The notes below the pieces were generated by a model, which worked only from the letters and a program-made list of their open reading frames with translations, had not been told where the DNA came from and made no database searches. From Guyanagaster necrorhizus (Eukaryota; Basidiomycota; Agaricomycetes; Agaricales; Physalacriaceae), in the NCBI RefSeq assembly GCF_019112545.1, contig NW_025064929.1, forward strand, positions 210,549 through 274,548: a DNA stretch of 64,000 bases, in the 5' to 3' direction. This document shows positions 11,925 through 23,810 of the stretch, piece after piece (the stretch's first letter is position 1; the number at the start of each line of letters is the position of its first letter). The position numbers and the translations under genes are program-made.

Positions 11925-12259
11925 ATCAAATTGTGTCCAAATCCCTAAAAAAGCGTCACCCCAATCACTGTACGATACACGGTCAGATTTTTCTTCTTAC
12001 ATTTTTAGGAGAGCAAAATTAGGTAGACTCACGGAGGAATCGGCAAGTAGGGACACGATCACGTATCAACCTGCCCTCAGGAGCACGTGTTCAACAGTCC
12101 GGCCGTTCCAATCTCTTACAACTGCTGCTAGCAACTTGTTATCACTTTGTCGTCGACGTTCCACTCTTCTGTCAGTAGCCATACCCTAGATCTCCGGCTA
12201 CTTTGCTTTTCAAACGATCCTGTTGACTCATTTGCTGTTGCACCTCTCCAACCAGTTCT

Positions 12260-15200
12260 ATGCCTCCGACAGCAGCTCTCAAGTTGCACCATGTTGCCTT
12301 GGACTCGCATTGGCCTGTAGAAGTCCACCAGATCTCTACTCTTTTCTCAAATCCTGTTCCTCATTTGAAGTTTTCCGAAACGTATCCTGGAATGACATCC
12401 TTGTTCACCGACCTTTTCAAAGAACTGAGGAGCGCCACATCGACCGGCCTTTCAACTGTGGAACCAGAGTCGCAGCCACTTCTTGGTTTCTTGGATATCA
12501 TCCTAGAAACGGTGTCATCGCTTCGACGAATGCAACAGGACCCTCACCCATTCACCATGCCTATTTGGTCCACCCTAGTCCGAGCACTGTGCTATACATG
12601 CTTTAACGACGTCGAGATATAGTAAGTAGCACCATATCTTGTGATATCCATGTTTCTTACCCACTACGTGAAGCAACGATACACCTTTTATTCTTCCCAG
12701 GAACTTTGTGGAATCCGTTTGTGATGGACACGCTCTGATGCTTGTTTCTTTTCTGTACAAGAATACGCTACTATCTATGTCGCACTCAGACGCAGCTCCA
12801 GGGGAAAGCCCGTGTCACCAAAGCAATCATTCTAACGAGCATCCTTTGGAATCAGGCGTAGTTCTCACAGACGAAGAAGGCTCTGAACTTGTCAGTGACG
12901 GCAATGCCCCCGAGGTTGAACCCAATACATGGACTTTTTCATCCGAATCAGACCGTGGATTTGGGGGAGACATATTCGATGAGCCAGACAGTGCCCTCTT
13001 TGGTGATCTCTCAGAGTCGGAAGAGTGGCCATGTCACAACCTTTCGCCGTCTTCCAGTACTAGGTCCCTTGATATGTCATTTCAGGCACACGTTCTTCTA
13101 GGCAAAGGACGTCGTATGGATGCGGTTCTTCCTGTTATCTGCATTGCGGATAGGGAGAACATCATGGCTCTCATTGCCAGTGTAGCCTACCAACGACGTG
13201 TTTGGGGGATTGAAGAGCCCATTGTAGGTGTAATTCTCACGAAGGATGGGTTTTCGGCCCAGGTCATTCTGGGGTGGACAAACCCACCTGATACAGGTAG
13301 TGATTCAGAGTCTCCAGATGATAACATGTCTGATGACTTGGTGAGTTTCTGGTTGACTCTGTTCATCATTATGCTAATTCTGTAGTAGCCAATGGTGCAT
13401 ATCGCCTACTCCGATGCAGCTTGTGCAGCCAGTGGTATCTTCAATCTGACGGATCCCATTTCTACACTTTCTTTTGTGCAATTTATTATTCAGGTTCGTG
13501 ATCATTATAATAAGATTGTACTAGAATGTTGCAAACCTGGCATGCCTGCCAATTCTCCGATTTCCTGGAGATCTGATCTTATTGATCCTTCATGTCTTTC
13601 TGATTGGGGGGAAAGGGGAGAAGAAGCTGTTGCCTCATGGATTCAGAGTTTGAGAACAAGCAGTGTTGAGTGAGTGGATGCAATAGGCTGACTTTGAATA
13701 TCATTTTCTGATTGTCTGATAGTACCAACGATGACCCACCACCATATCCTGTTACACCCCCTCCGACACAGCAATTCCATCACATAACAATGTTAGATCC
13801 AAATGAGTCCAGGAAGAAGCCTGTTCGTGGGAGGCAGCCGTGTGTATATATGATCTTGTGCTGATTGCAAATGCCTGATCTGTCTTTCTGGATAGACACA
13901 GTATTCCTACTGAAGCCATGATTCCGACTCAGAGCAAAAATGATAAGCACAGTTCCAGGAAAGGTTCAACATCCACATCTACGTGAGTTTGACCACTTTT
14001 AGCAATGAGATTGGTGTTAACTTCTTAGCATAGAAGTTCAGCTCTGAAGTACGTGTATCCTCTACAGTTTCGCCGCTGCTGCCAACAGATCAATGATAGA
14101 TCTAAGCCTTCTGGATTGAATGCCCCGTCGTTGTATGTCTTATCCCTCGAAGCCACTAAAAGCTGATGAACGATATCTATGCAGAAACAACTCGTAATGA
14201 GTTTTCCTTGGTCGATTTAGTATGTTCTAATGGTGTGCATAGAGTTCAGTCAGCTTCGATCTCGATTTACTCCTGCTCAAGGTCAGTCATCATGTCAATT
14301 CCCTTTTCATCTCTGACTTTATTTGCACTAGATTCGCTAACAAAGTTGGAAATGGAATTGGGCTGACGATGCCACTCTCCATTACGACTTATACCTATGA
14401 CAGATATATCTTCTCCGTGAGAGCCGCGATATTACTGAACATCGACAACTTCAAGAACCAACAACACGTCAATGAGTATACGAAACTATACGAAACTCTG
14501 ACCTGTTTTGTGGACCCAGGATGGCAAAGTATGGTACGTTAGGATGACCCATCTGACCATCTCAGACTATCAACCACTTCTTTAGGGCCAGTTACCAGTA
14601 GTCGAAGGATCATATCTTAAGGCCATCAACGAGTGCTTCTGGGAGCAACTCATGACTGTCCGACAGAGATCGCCGGACAGCAACCTCCCAAAAATAAAGC
14701 CCTCTCATCAGACAGCTGTGTCTGAACGTCTATCACTATTCTTCTGGGCGACCCTTGGAGCGTTTTCACGTGGGCAGCGCAAGTCTGTCAACGAAGCAGA
14801 ATCTCGTCTGCAATGGGATACACTGCTGTTCCATGTTTTGAACAGCATCGACTCCGACGTTATTCACGTAAGACCACTGTGAGTAGGTCTTTCTTTCACG
14901 CATGATAATGGTTGATGTAAAGGTTTGATAGATTTGAGCGAACTATTTTGCTTTCTCGCAACCGCCTTGTGGACGAACTTTGTTCCAAAAGCGTCAAGGA
15001 CGTCCGGGCTAGTGCGATCGATCGAGCGAAGGATTATTATGACCTCTGCTGGGCTTCTGGTTCTGCCAGTGCTTTTCCAGGCAATCACACGGAGCTGGAT
15101 GTCATCAGATCCCAGGAACACGCAGCTCTAAATGTCGCCAGGTATCTGTTACAGCAGACATCTCATCTTTTCCCAGAAACTGCGCCGGAACCCCAAGCCA

Positions 15201-16280
15201 TTGTTCATCGCGCCAGCGGCGAACCACACACAGGAAAATGTGATGCAGTTGTAGTTCTTACCGCCGATGACCTCTTGTTGCCTAGTACAGACTGCAAGAT
15301 ACCTGAATTCATCACCGTACCGCAAGATGATAGTCCGGGTCTGTTTCCCAAGCCTCAGGAGGAGGAACGTGATGGCCAGGTTTTGCTAGTTCCTTCCTCT
15401 CAGCGAGCGGCCGCTACGCCACCCCGCTCAGACAAGGAGCAGCCTGTATCTTCCGAAGGACCTACAGATGAACCTGTGACTCTCGATATTTTCAAGGTCG
15501 ATTTGAAATCCTCTAGCAATTCATTCTTAACTGCGTTCTCCGAGACTGGCTGCGTAGTGGGAAGTGATGGGAAGAGAAGCACCGACATTCGGCAGCTGCA
15601 CGAAAAGATCGAAAAGATCGGCAAGGCTGTTCCTGCCGAACTCTTAAGTAAAATTCTCTTCGCCATCCTTGTGGTTGAACATAAGAGGCCCCATGATGAT
15701 GCAGCGAAGCCGTTGAATCAGGCCAGGGCTTATGTAGACGCTGCCGTCAGGTTGCTTCAAGCTCATGGTATAACCGGACTGCCCGTGTTCGCACTCGCCA
15801 CTAACGGCAATGACGGTGTAGTGTTAATGGCATGGCACGGCAAAACCACAGAGGTATGTTTATTTTCTGATTCGAGATTTGCCATCTAATCGCTTTGTAC
15901 AGAAAGTCTACCTTGTTGACCGATCAGTACAGCGATTTGATATATCGTCGCCCGTAGAAGTGTTCCACTTTGCCACATTCCTCCTTCGCCTCAGAGATTA
16001 TTACGTTGAGCATTTCAAGATGCACCCGGGCCACATCGAAGCAGCAAAGAGCGCAGCACAAGAGATGGCAATGAAGGCAGAGAAGAAGCTGCGAGAGGCT
16101 AAGGCGCAGGCAAAGGAGGATGGCCTGGACCCAGACAAAGTTGAAGTTCACATAGATTGGGGATGGTGGAAGTCTGCTCAGACGCCGCGACCTCCACGTT
16201 CGAAAGAGTCAGGAAAGGAAGGGTCGAAATCAAAGTTGGAGAAAGTGGCAGAGGAGCTAGGAAATTTACATTTACGTTAG
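12260..16280 (+). CDS. Large unnamed protein with a possible PD-(D/E)XK nuclease-like core
   Basis: A multi-exon gene starts at ATG 12260 and stops at TAG 16280. The first intron is 12622-12673, which keeps the frame open into the next exon. The C-terminal half reads GKCDAVVVL near 15235, then VVEHKRP near 15672, then LPVFALATNG, and later FDISSPVEVFHFATFLLRLRDYY. An Asp-bearing strand followed by a strand ending E-x-K is the core signature of PD-(D/E)XK nucleases. The N-terminal half has a parallel layout: MDAVLPVICIADREN near 13115, GVILTKDG, then LTDPISTLSFVQFIIQVRDHYNKI, but without an E-x-K. The two halves therefore look like homologous domains, the first lacking the catalytic pair. Between them is a Pro/Ser-rich linker. 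The C-terminus is a charged Lys/Glu helix ending in NLHLR. It could instead be two adjacent genes split near 14,000. The family is unnamed to me and the nuclease idea is inference. Confidence 0.6.
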
Positions 16281-16455
16281 GTATATTTCATATGGTTTGC
16301 AATCTGTCTAGACAAAGGAACATTTTTTGCAGCGTCATTCATAGTCAGGAATACAGTTTGATCCTCCAAGGATTACATTTCACGTCCTGCTCGACCGAAT
16401 AAAGGAGTGGTAGGTGAGATTAGTACAAATACAAGTCATCCAAACAGTCCCAGCG

Positions 16456-17400
16456 CTAACAATACGCGAACAAGTCACTCAGATTATTGATGATCCCATC
16501 CCGCACCCTGTCCACCGCCTCTAGACCAGCCAAAGAACACTCTAAACACACCAACGGCGAGTCCGCCACAACTTTCCGCACCATGATCATCGTTGACTTC
16601 AGCAACCCCAAAACGTCGGTTGGATTCCATCCAGTAATAGTCCCACATTTCCTTGCACCCTGCATGTGGGTTGGGAAAGACGGACTCGGGCCCTCCAATG
16701 GGAGACAGCGATGAGCGTATTCTCGCCCGCATACGAGTAAGCGAGTCGTGCGCCGAGAGGAAACACATCCGCAGTTCGATATCCACCGAACGCGGGAAAA
16801 TAACACCTCCCCCGGATGTCTAGAAGCATGGGGGATCTATTAACATCCGGTGGTAGACAACCCCCAAGGTGGCGTAGGTGGAGTTTGAAGCAGGACCGAT
16901 GGACCGAAAGGCCCTGTATGGTTCGAACGAGTCTCCCCAGGATGGTAGCCGTACCACAAGGTCCGGGTTACAATCTTTCGTATCACGAGAGGAAAGAGGG
17001 ACTCAAACCGAGAAGGAAATGTCGAGAAGCCGAACGCAGATCGAATCTATGTTCAGTGGCTCTGACAGGCTCTCGGTGAGGGCCATGGAAGAAGAGGACA
17101 TTGAACGAGAGGATGATATCAATATGAGAGAGAATGGAAGTGCTGTTCCTTGCGGCATTTTGTAAAGCTGATCGGCAGCCCAGGATTCAAAGGAGGGGAT
17201 GCAATATTTGCTGGATAGCTAGACAATGTTTAGGAGAAAAAACATAGATGCGCCATGAGCGAGGTAGGGGTTGTGTGGATCTCTGAGTAATTCGCTCAAT
17301 ATAAAGGTGGCGATCGCAATGGAAAAGGAAACTCACAGGTGATGCAAAGCCCACAGTGTAGGTCCCGAAATTTACCAGCACTTTCGGGGATCCTAATGAC
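16456..17400 (-). other. Unrecognised exon-like minus-strand frames
   Basis: Three overlapping minus-strand frames cover 16456-16829. Reading across them gives sensible protein-like text ending in LVCLECSLAGLE...NLSDLFAYC with a stop at 16456, as if a real C-terminal exon carried one or two frameshifts. A further minus-strand frame lies at 17187-17381. I do not recognise the family. The stretch lies between the large gene at 12.3-16.3 kb and the displaced GCN1 fragment. Confidence 0.3.
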
Positions 17401-17407
17401 AGGCAAG

Positions 17408-17762
17408 CTGATCAGTTCGGGAAGTATCTCTCGGACTACATAAGAGCAATGAGTATACCTCTAAATTACCAAACGGATTCATCGTACCTGTCCGGGGAGT
17501 ATTGTTCACCGACGCCTTCCAGATGTGTATCGACGATTGACAAACAAGATAAAGCGCGGCGAGAGCTCTCTGCAGTGGTCGCGTCGACGACGTCTTCCTC
17601 ATCAAGATCACAAGTTTTTCCTGACATGCCGGAAACTTTGAACATAAGCTCCCCCACAAGGGTAATGGATGATTGCTAGGGAAAGGCGGTTAGCGAGAAC
17701 AAACAAGGTGGCGAGATTCATACCCGGATGCACCAACCAGGATCACGAAGAAGATCGATTGC
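17408..17762 (-). pseudogene. Displaced inverted fragment of GCN1
   Basis: On the minus strand this is a near-copy of the GCN1 pseudogene segment at about 8637-9003, including the intron before the VREILP coding segment. Similarity ends at CTGATCAG on the distal side and at the sequence GCAATCGATCTTCTTC on the other. It lacks about 28 bp present in the 8.65-kb locus. It keeps six bases (coding SV in WKASVNNTPRT) that the main GCN1 locus has lost. Both copies share the same apparent in-frame loss of about 8 family residues after LAALYLV. It runs directly into an adenylate-forming gene fragment. Confidence 0.85.
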
Positions 17763-18698
17763 TCGACGTAAAGATGATCATCGCGTCATCGTCAGGCAGC
17801 ATTTGAGGGTCGTCGCGCAGTATACCTCCGGGGTCCTTGTCATACTTTGAACACATCGTGCTCCAGGCATCCATGCCTTCTCAGAAACCCTTGCCCTCCT
17901 GATCTTGAATGACAAGGTATCCTGACGCGCCAGAGGCGTGCTTAAGATCAGCGACAATCGGCTCGATCTTATCTGCTCGCTCGGGGTCTAGGATTATTAA
18001 CGAGCATTTTGTGAGCGCTATGCAATGTTTAAGCTGCTCCAGGGGTAACCATCTACCACGCATATGAGTAAGAAAATCATCTGAACGGAAGACTAGATAA
18101 TTACGCATTCAAGAGAGCGGTTACAGATCCGAGAAGGTCTGAGATGGAACCTGAGCGGACCCCGTAGAAGCACGGATGCAGACGTACGGCAAGCCCAAAA
18201 TACGATGTAGTAGCTCGGGAAATTTCGAGAGCAGATGACTACACGATCGCCTGCATAAGAAGTGAATACTAAGGAAGCCTTGACAAACGCCCATTATATT
18301 CACCCCTTTGAATTTTGTAAACATCCCTGAAGATGGCAGCACATTTAACTGTCGTATCAAGTATCTCTTTGAAAGTGTAGCATTCTTTCTCGAACACTAC
18401 GTAGGTCTTGTTGGCATGTTCTTTTGTCGACTGCAAGAAGAACACTCTTATCGATGGCCAGAGATTCTTCCACACTTTCGAGACCCTATCACCAACCACC
18501 TAAATCGCATATATATTCAGGCATCGAGCTATAGCTCAGTAGGCTGCACGTACGCGAGTTTCAACCTCGAGCAGACTTCCCGGTGCCATGAGTATTCGGT
18601 CCGCTGAAAGTATACTTGTTGGCATACGAGATGCGTCTGTCAGCGAGCGCACCTTCCTCCAGGGAACAGCACGGGTTCCAACTCTTAGTGTTAATCAT
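17763..18698 (-). pseudogene. Adenylate-forming enzyme, copy A: N-terminal part only
   Basis: The minus-strand frame starts at ATG 18698 (INTKSWNPCCSLEEG) and continues through exons reading [59 protein letters not shown] and [17 protein letters not shown]. It ends at MIIFTS, inside the nucleotide-binding motif that reads [11 protein letters not shown] in the complete copies, where it meets the displaced GCN1 fragment. Only about the first 230 of roughly 570 residues remain. The frame near 18170-18290 (the [14 protein letters not shown] exon in other copies) is also damaged. With the binding loop and all downstream domains gone, it cannot encode an active enzyme. Confidence 0.85.
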
Positions 18699-18699
18699 G

Positions 18700-19720
18700 A
18701 TTGGGATTGGCGATGTTCCAATTAAAATTTCGGTAGGCCAGTCCGCCTTTGTGCTGAGCACAGTGGTCTGCGAAGTGAAGTATAGCAGGAGCACCACGAT
18801 CCACCTTTAAGGCCTTGATTTAACTTGCTTGCCAGTGCCGCTTACGACCAGTGAGCACGAAAGGAGAAGCTCTCAACAGTGGATCCAGTACTCCAGCTAC
18901 AATTCCTTGTATTTTTTAAGCACTAAGCTGACAAACGATATCAATATGGCGTTATTACTCACTTGGACGTTTTGAAGACTGGAAAGGATGAGCAAGTCAA
19001 GAAAGAAGCATGATCACCGGGATAGACGGACCGTGGCGGCAAATTAACCCGACACCCAAGTTCCCACGGTTCCTTCCTGTTTACCGTCTTCATTACTCTT
19101 GTGTCCTGGGCAATAATATCTCCCTTCCCCTCCCGGTCTCATGATGGACGACGTTCTTATTCGATACAATGACTTGGTCGAGGAGTCTACGGGAATACTA
19201 TGACACCTCTCAACAACTTTACCTTTACCGCACCTGGAGTAATTCATCGTTTCAGAAGATATGCTTGCCCGTTCTGGCGGGCCAAACAATGATATTTATC
19301 TTGGGTGGGACTATGGGCCTCGACATCTGGTAGACGTACATGCTGAACTCCTTAGGCAACTGGACAGGACTTGGGGTTGTGGCCGTGTTGTCATTGTACT
19401 GTGTACGTTATCGAACACGGCATCTATTCTTACTCTGATTCTCCCTTGTAAGGGCGAAACGCAATGAGCGCAAGTCCACAATGGCCAACAATTGGCTTCG
19501 AACTAGCTCCGAGCGTCAGTGAATCTTTGCATCTGTCGTAAGCTCCTCCACAGGTGCATATAAGCAATGGACGTCGAGACGGTCCTGCAATATCTCGTCG
19601 TTCTTTCCCCCACCTTGTCGCGTAGCTTGAAGCTCGCATAATAACCATCCACGACCACCTAGCTTCCTCGCTTCAGTGATCTCCGGTACAGAACCGCTGT
19701 ACAGTTGCCTTTACCTCGAA
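18700..19720. other. Intergenic, no recognisable gene
   Basis: Only short frames with no known motif, for example 19261-19467 (+) and 19430-19648 (-). Nothing supports a gene or RNA here. Confidence 0.4.
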
Positions 19721-19724
19721 CACA

Positions 19725-20488
19725 ATGCCACCCGTGGAGACCGTGCTCAAGGCTGCCCTTTCTCACTCTTCCGAAAAACCAGTATGTTCGATATGTCCTC
19801 CTGGTCTTCCTAAACTGTCGAAACACCCCGTCACGAAAATCAAAGCTGGGGGCCGCAGGGGGTTCAACACCGATAAGAAGTATTTTCTCGCCCTCTACGG
19901 AAGAGAATGGGCATCCATCGAGGATTTCCAAGCCTGGTTTTTGAACGAACAACGTGTTCATGGCGTCAAGTTCGTCGTGTTCGAAAGCTTGGAGAATACC
20001 GCTCCCCTTGGAAAGCGAAGGTGGTTGGCGGAGCATACCTTTTCCTGTTCTCGTTACCAACCATCCGAGCCCCGATACGTCGGTCCTCCTAAGCCAAGAA
20101 AAAACACCTGCTTCTGCTCAATCAGAGTCAAGACGTATCCGGACACTCCGATTGTTCGAGGAAGTTATAATGATTTTCATTCACATCCTCTCGGCAAAGC
20201 GAATGTTACATTCTCCGAGAAGCTACTCTCTTTTGTCTCTGAGAAGATGAGCCTCAGTACGAGAAAGTCAGACGCGGTATGTCCTCTTTTGACATGAGAG
20301 CAATCGAGTCTGACTGCATCGTTTTTCCAAAGCCCTCTCAAACTGACGATGTCTATAAAGAGCCTACGAAGGATTGCGATAGCAGTGTTGACGCTTGGCG
20401 TCCAGAAAGTGCCTTGTACCTCGATATCCCGGATCCTTTTGCACCCAGGTCCATGATCGATCCTAACACAAGCTACATCGAGGATTAG
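19725..20488 (+). CDS. FAR1/GCM-type zinc-finger protein, possibly transposase-derived
   Basis: Exon 1 starts at ATG 19725 and runs to a donor near 20278. A second exon ends at TAG 20488 with SMIDPNTSYIED. Exon 1 carries GREWASIEDFQAWFLNEQRVHGV, a cysteine in HTFSCSRYQ, then CFCSIRVKTYPDT and YNDFHSHPLGKAN. The spacing Cys...Cys-x-Cys...His-x-His with the VKTYPxT...HSHPLG context is that of the WRKY/GCM-like DNA-binding fold found at the N-terminus of many basidiomycete MULE-type transposase genes. No transposase catalytic domain follows, so this is either a domesticated DNA-binding protein or a truncated transposase. The frame is open and undamaged. Role unknown. Confidence 0.6.
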
Positions 20489-20489
20489 C

Positions 20490-23400
20490 AGGCGGACGTT
20501 GATGTGCGCCCATTTGTCTCTCTTGTCTGACTAATGTCACGTTCTGACCTTGTTTACAGATTTCAGATTTCCAGGATGAGGACTATTTGCCGGTTATTAT
20601 AACAGTATAATCCTTTCTTGAGCTGGCCTCTAGAGGATTTGCTTCTTAGGGTTTAAAGTAGGCGGTAGCTTTTTCCTGACGCTCTTTTTCAATTTTATTT
20701 CATTTTTCATCAGAACTTTGATGACTGTCAGTGAGAATGTAAACAGAGTGCATCATCGGTGTCCGCAGCGACCATTCAAGGAAGATCACCACGCTTGAAG
20801 GAATCGAGAGAATGTTGCTCGTAAGGACGCTGGAAAGTACTGGTGGGTTTATTGTTATCTTTTGCTTCCTTTCTAATAAGCCACAGCTCTTGAACTCTCG
20901 TTAGTAAACACGATGTCAAAAAATATCATCCGTTCAACATATGAAGGAGAAATGAGGCCCGTTACTACCTACCCTCAACAAGTTTCGCTGCTCTTTGAGG
21001 GCCGCAATGGAATTGCTTTACCTACGTCACCTAGGACCCAGGAATATCAATACGTTTCCAGGAAATTCTGGCATGTTGCATAGACTTTCTGAAAGAGACG
21101 CTAGTTAGTTGATTGTACCTTGACCACCATCACTCCGCACACTTATCCAGGACCTTCAGAACATCTCTTCGTGATGTATCCCAGCCTTCTAGCCACTCTT
21201 GAAACCAGTGAAGCTCAGATATCGTCAAGAAGACGTTTAGCGCCACCGTCTGTACGGAGAAAACCCTTGACAGACGATGGGCGTTTCATTGTTATCGGGA
21301 CACTGCAAATCACACTCGGAACTCGACTGTGACTGGCTGCACCTTGTTAGACATTGACGGACGTAGGGTATTACGGGATCACCTCCAGCCATCCGACGAG
21401 CTTAGCCCGACAGCAACGTCCATGTGCGCTTTGGAACGATCATCGCGTTCATGCCACGGATTGGAGACGGTGGATCGAGAGGGTGCTCTGATAGAAATTT
21501 TCTTGATCATTTTAGCTTGCAGTCCTGCGACTCTATCCTCTGCGACCGCATCAAAAGCGCCAATGCGAACAAGCAAGTCATCGGCTTTCCGTTCGCTCTA
21601 GGATTGCTTGACTGCCGCACAAGGGCCGCCATCTCTGGTCGTCAAGTTCGACGTTGTCTATGGTTAATCATGTTGTTCCATCTTGGCGACTTCCTCATCC
21701 CCTGGAAGCTGTGCCCGACCTTGTCGGTTTCGATGAGTGTAACATATCCGATCCGATAAATGGCCTTTTTCGACAGGTACGTCCTCTGTATGCAATTGTC
21801 GTGCTAGTCGCTTAACGACGGTGTTCAGAGTCGACGTGACATACGTCAGACTTCAGTGCACATTCACAGTCGACATATTCTTGGTTCGCATAAATCATCA
21901 TACATGTTACAGAGTCTTGATAGAGACTCAGCTACCACGATCCTTTCCAGAATATGTACGTGTATGTGTAACGAGGGAAATGCCGTTGGAAGGTTGACAG
22001 AATGAGAAAGGTTTGCTTTTATGTCCAGCAACTGCTGTTTATGGATTACCTTGTATGTACGCTTTCTGGGTCACAGATGTTCCGTGAGATTCTAACAACA
22101 TTGTATCCCACAGTCTAGGATTCTCTTGTGTTTCGCAAGCGTTAACGAGGGCATGAAGAAACACGTCGGCGACACTTTTATGCGCAGTTATGCTCTCCGA
22201 GACATAGGGGTGACCGAAGCCGTCAGTGCTCTTGACTTGTAAGTATGCAAAACACCTTGGTTGCGTATCATCAGCCTATCCAGGACGGGTAGTGTAGCCC
22301 GCCCATATGCCTTGTCTACAGGTTGTTCGACGTCGTTTTCTCAAGTGTGGGACGTGCTTTGTTTACCTCGGAGAAATTCAGCGGAACGGTATTTGACATC
22401 AGTGGCTTCTTAAAAGGATGGAAAATAAGTGCGGACCCGAATTCTGCATTGGAGAATCGACATGGCCCTTCTTTCTTCTGGCGCATATTCGCCACCGCTA
22501 TGAACTGTTTAAATCCATTTCTTTGATGAATGCGATCTGGATTCTATCCATCACATTTTTTTCCAAATTCACTTTGACGCCTTGTACTTTTAGTGTCGAC
22601 GGTGATTCATACTTGTACCTTTACCCTATGGGTTTTGGGTCAGTTCAAGTGCCCTTCAAAATCAGCTACGAATCTGGAATTCGTTGAATAGCTTCTAGGA
22701 CTTGGGACCTCATATCTTCTCTTTTTCTAACAACGCTAATTGATTCAGATACACGTCCGGACCGTCGTCCTATATATAGAGCGCAGGGAAAGCCTCTTAT
22801 GCCAAGATTATTTCCTGCAAAGTTTGAGGGGCGTTTTCATCGGTCCGTCTGGAAGTCATTCAAATAACAGGAAGATCACCGTCGAAACACTAGCTTCTAT
22901 CCCGGCGGCGACGCTCTCTTACTTGGTGATGTACCTTTCGGAACCGTGCGATCCGGCTTCTAGACACAGGGCACTTAACGTCACTGGACCCCATACGTGC
23001 TCGTGGTCAACTGATTTCGATATCATTGTCGCTGCCAACGCTGGTGCGGGAATGGTTTGGAAAGAGACCCTTTTTTTGTTGTTTGAACGTTTAGAATTCC
23101 ATGGATGTCATCGCCGTCCACTTGGACATAAACGTGAACCCTTGCTTCGGCTGGAATATCTCTCCCTCGTGAATGATGAAAATTTTGTGCACTAGTGTGT
23201 CGCTTGTCATTGGCGCCTCGAAGGTTCTTTTCGGCCTTGGACTACACCTCCCGTGCAGGGTGGCTTAGATGCCGGAAACTCTTTAAAGTTTGTTCGATTC
23301 GCGACTCGGATTTTATGTGGGAGTGTGAATCAGTGGGAAAAGGCATACTGAAAACGACGCACGGTAACGCGCGACGCGGTTCTTCCTAGCGATGTCATCT

Positions 23401-23800
23401 CGACCACCATGGAGACAAAGTTATCCCATTTTCTTGATGGACGTCAGATTGAATAATAGAGACAGAACGACGAAGCCATGACCCCACGGAGGGATTCACG
23501 ATCGCTATACATTTGTGCCGCCACTCAAAATTTGATGATCATAAGACAATAGTATCTTGTTAATCAGAACTCGGGGGGCACCTGATCAGAATGAATTCCG
23601 TGCTTCCATCACCACTGATAATGAAAACGATGCGTTCGAAAGATGTACACCTTGTGTAAGTTCCCATCGCTCTCTCCCAACAACTAGTAATATATTGAAC
23701 ATCGAGTTAAAATGGCCTGAAGGCCGGGTACAAGTAGGTACAATACAACGAACAAAATTAGCAAGCAACAATGAACAAAATTATTAACAAATACAGAAAG
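20490..23800. other. 3.3 kb without a recognisable gene
   Basis: Several plus-strand frames of 60-150 codons occur, the best being 22740-23195 (151 codons) and 22323-22526, which could be exons of one plus-strand gene with introns near 22250-22320 and 22690-22740. The text includes RALFTSEKFSGTVFDISGFLKGWK and LSYLVMYLSEPCDP. I recognise no family and see no consistent splice chain, so this may be an eroded gene. Confidence 0.3.
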
Positions 23801-23810
23801 CATTATAATT

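Noticed and set aside
18525..18590. AGCTCAGTAGGCTG...GAGTTTCAACCTCGAG resembling a tRNA D-arm and T-arm
   Set aside because: Much of it is the reverse complement of the small exon of adenylate-forming copy A that codes LLEVETRV in this family.
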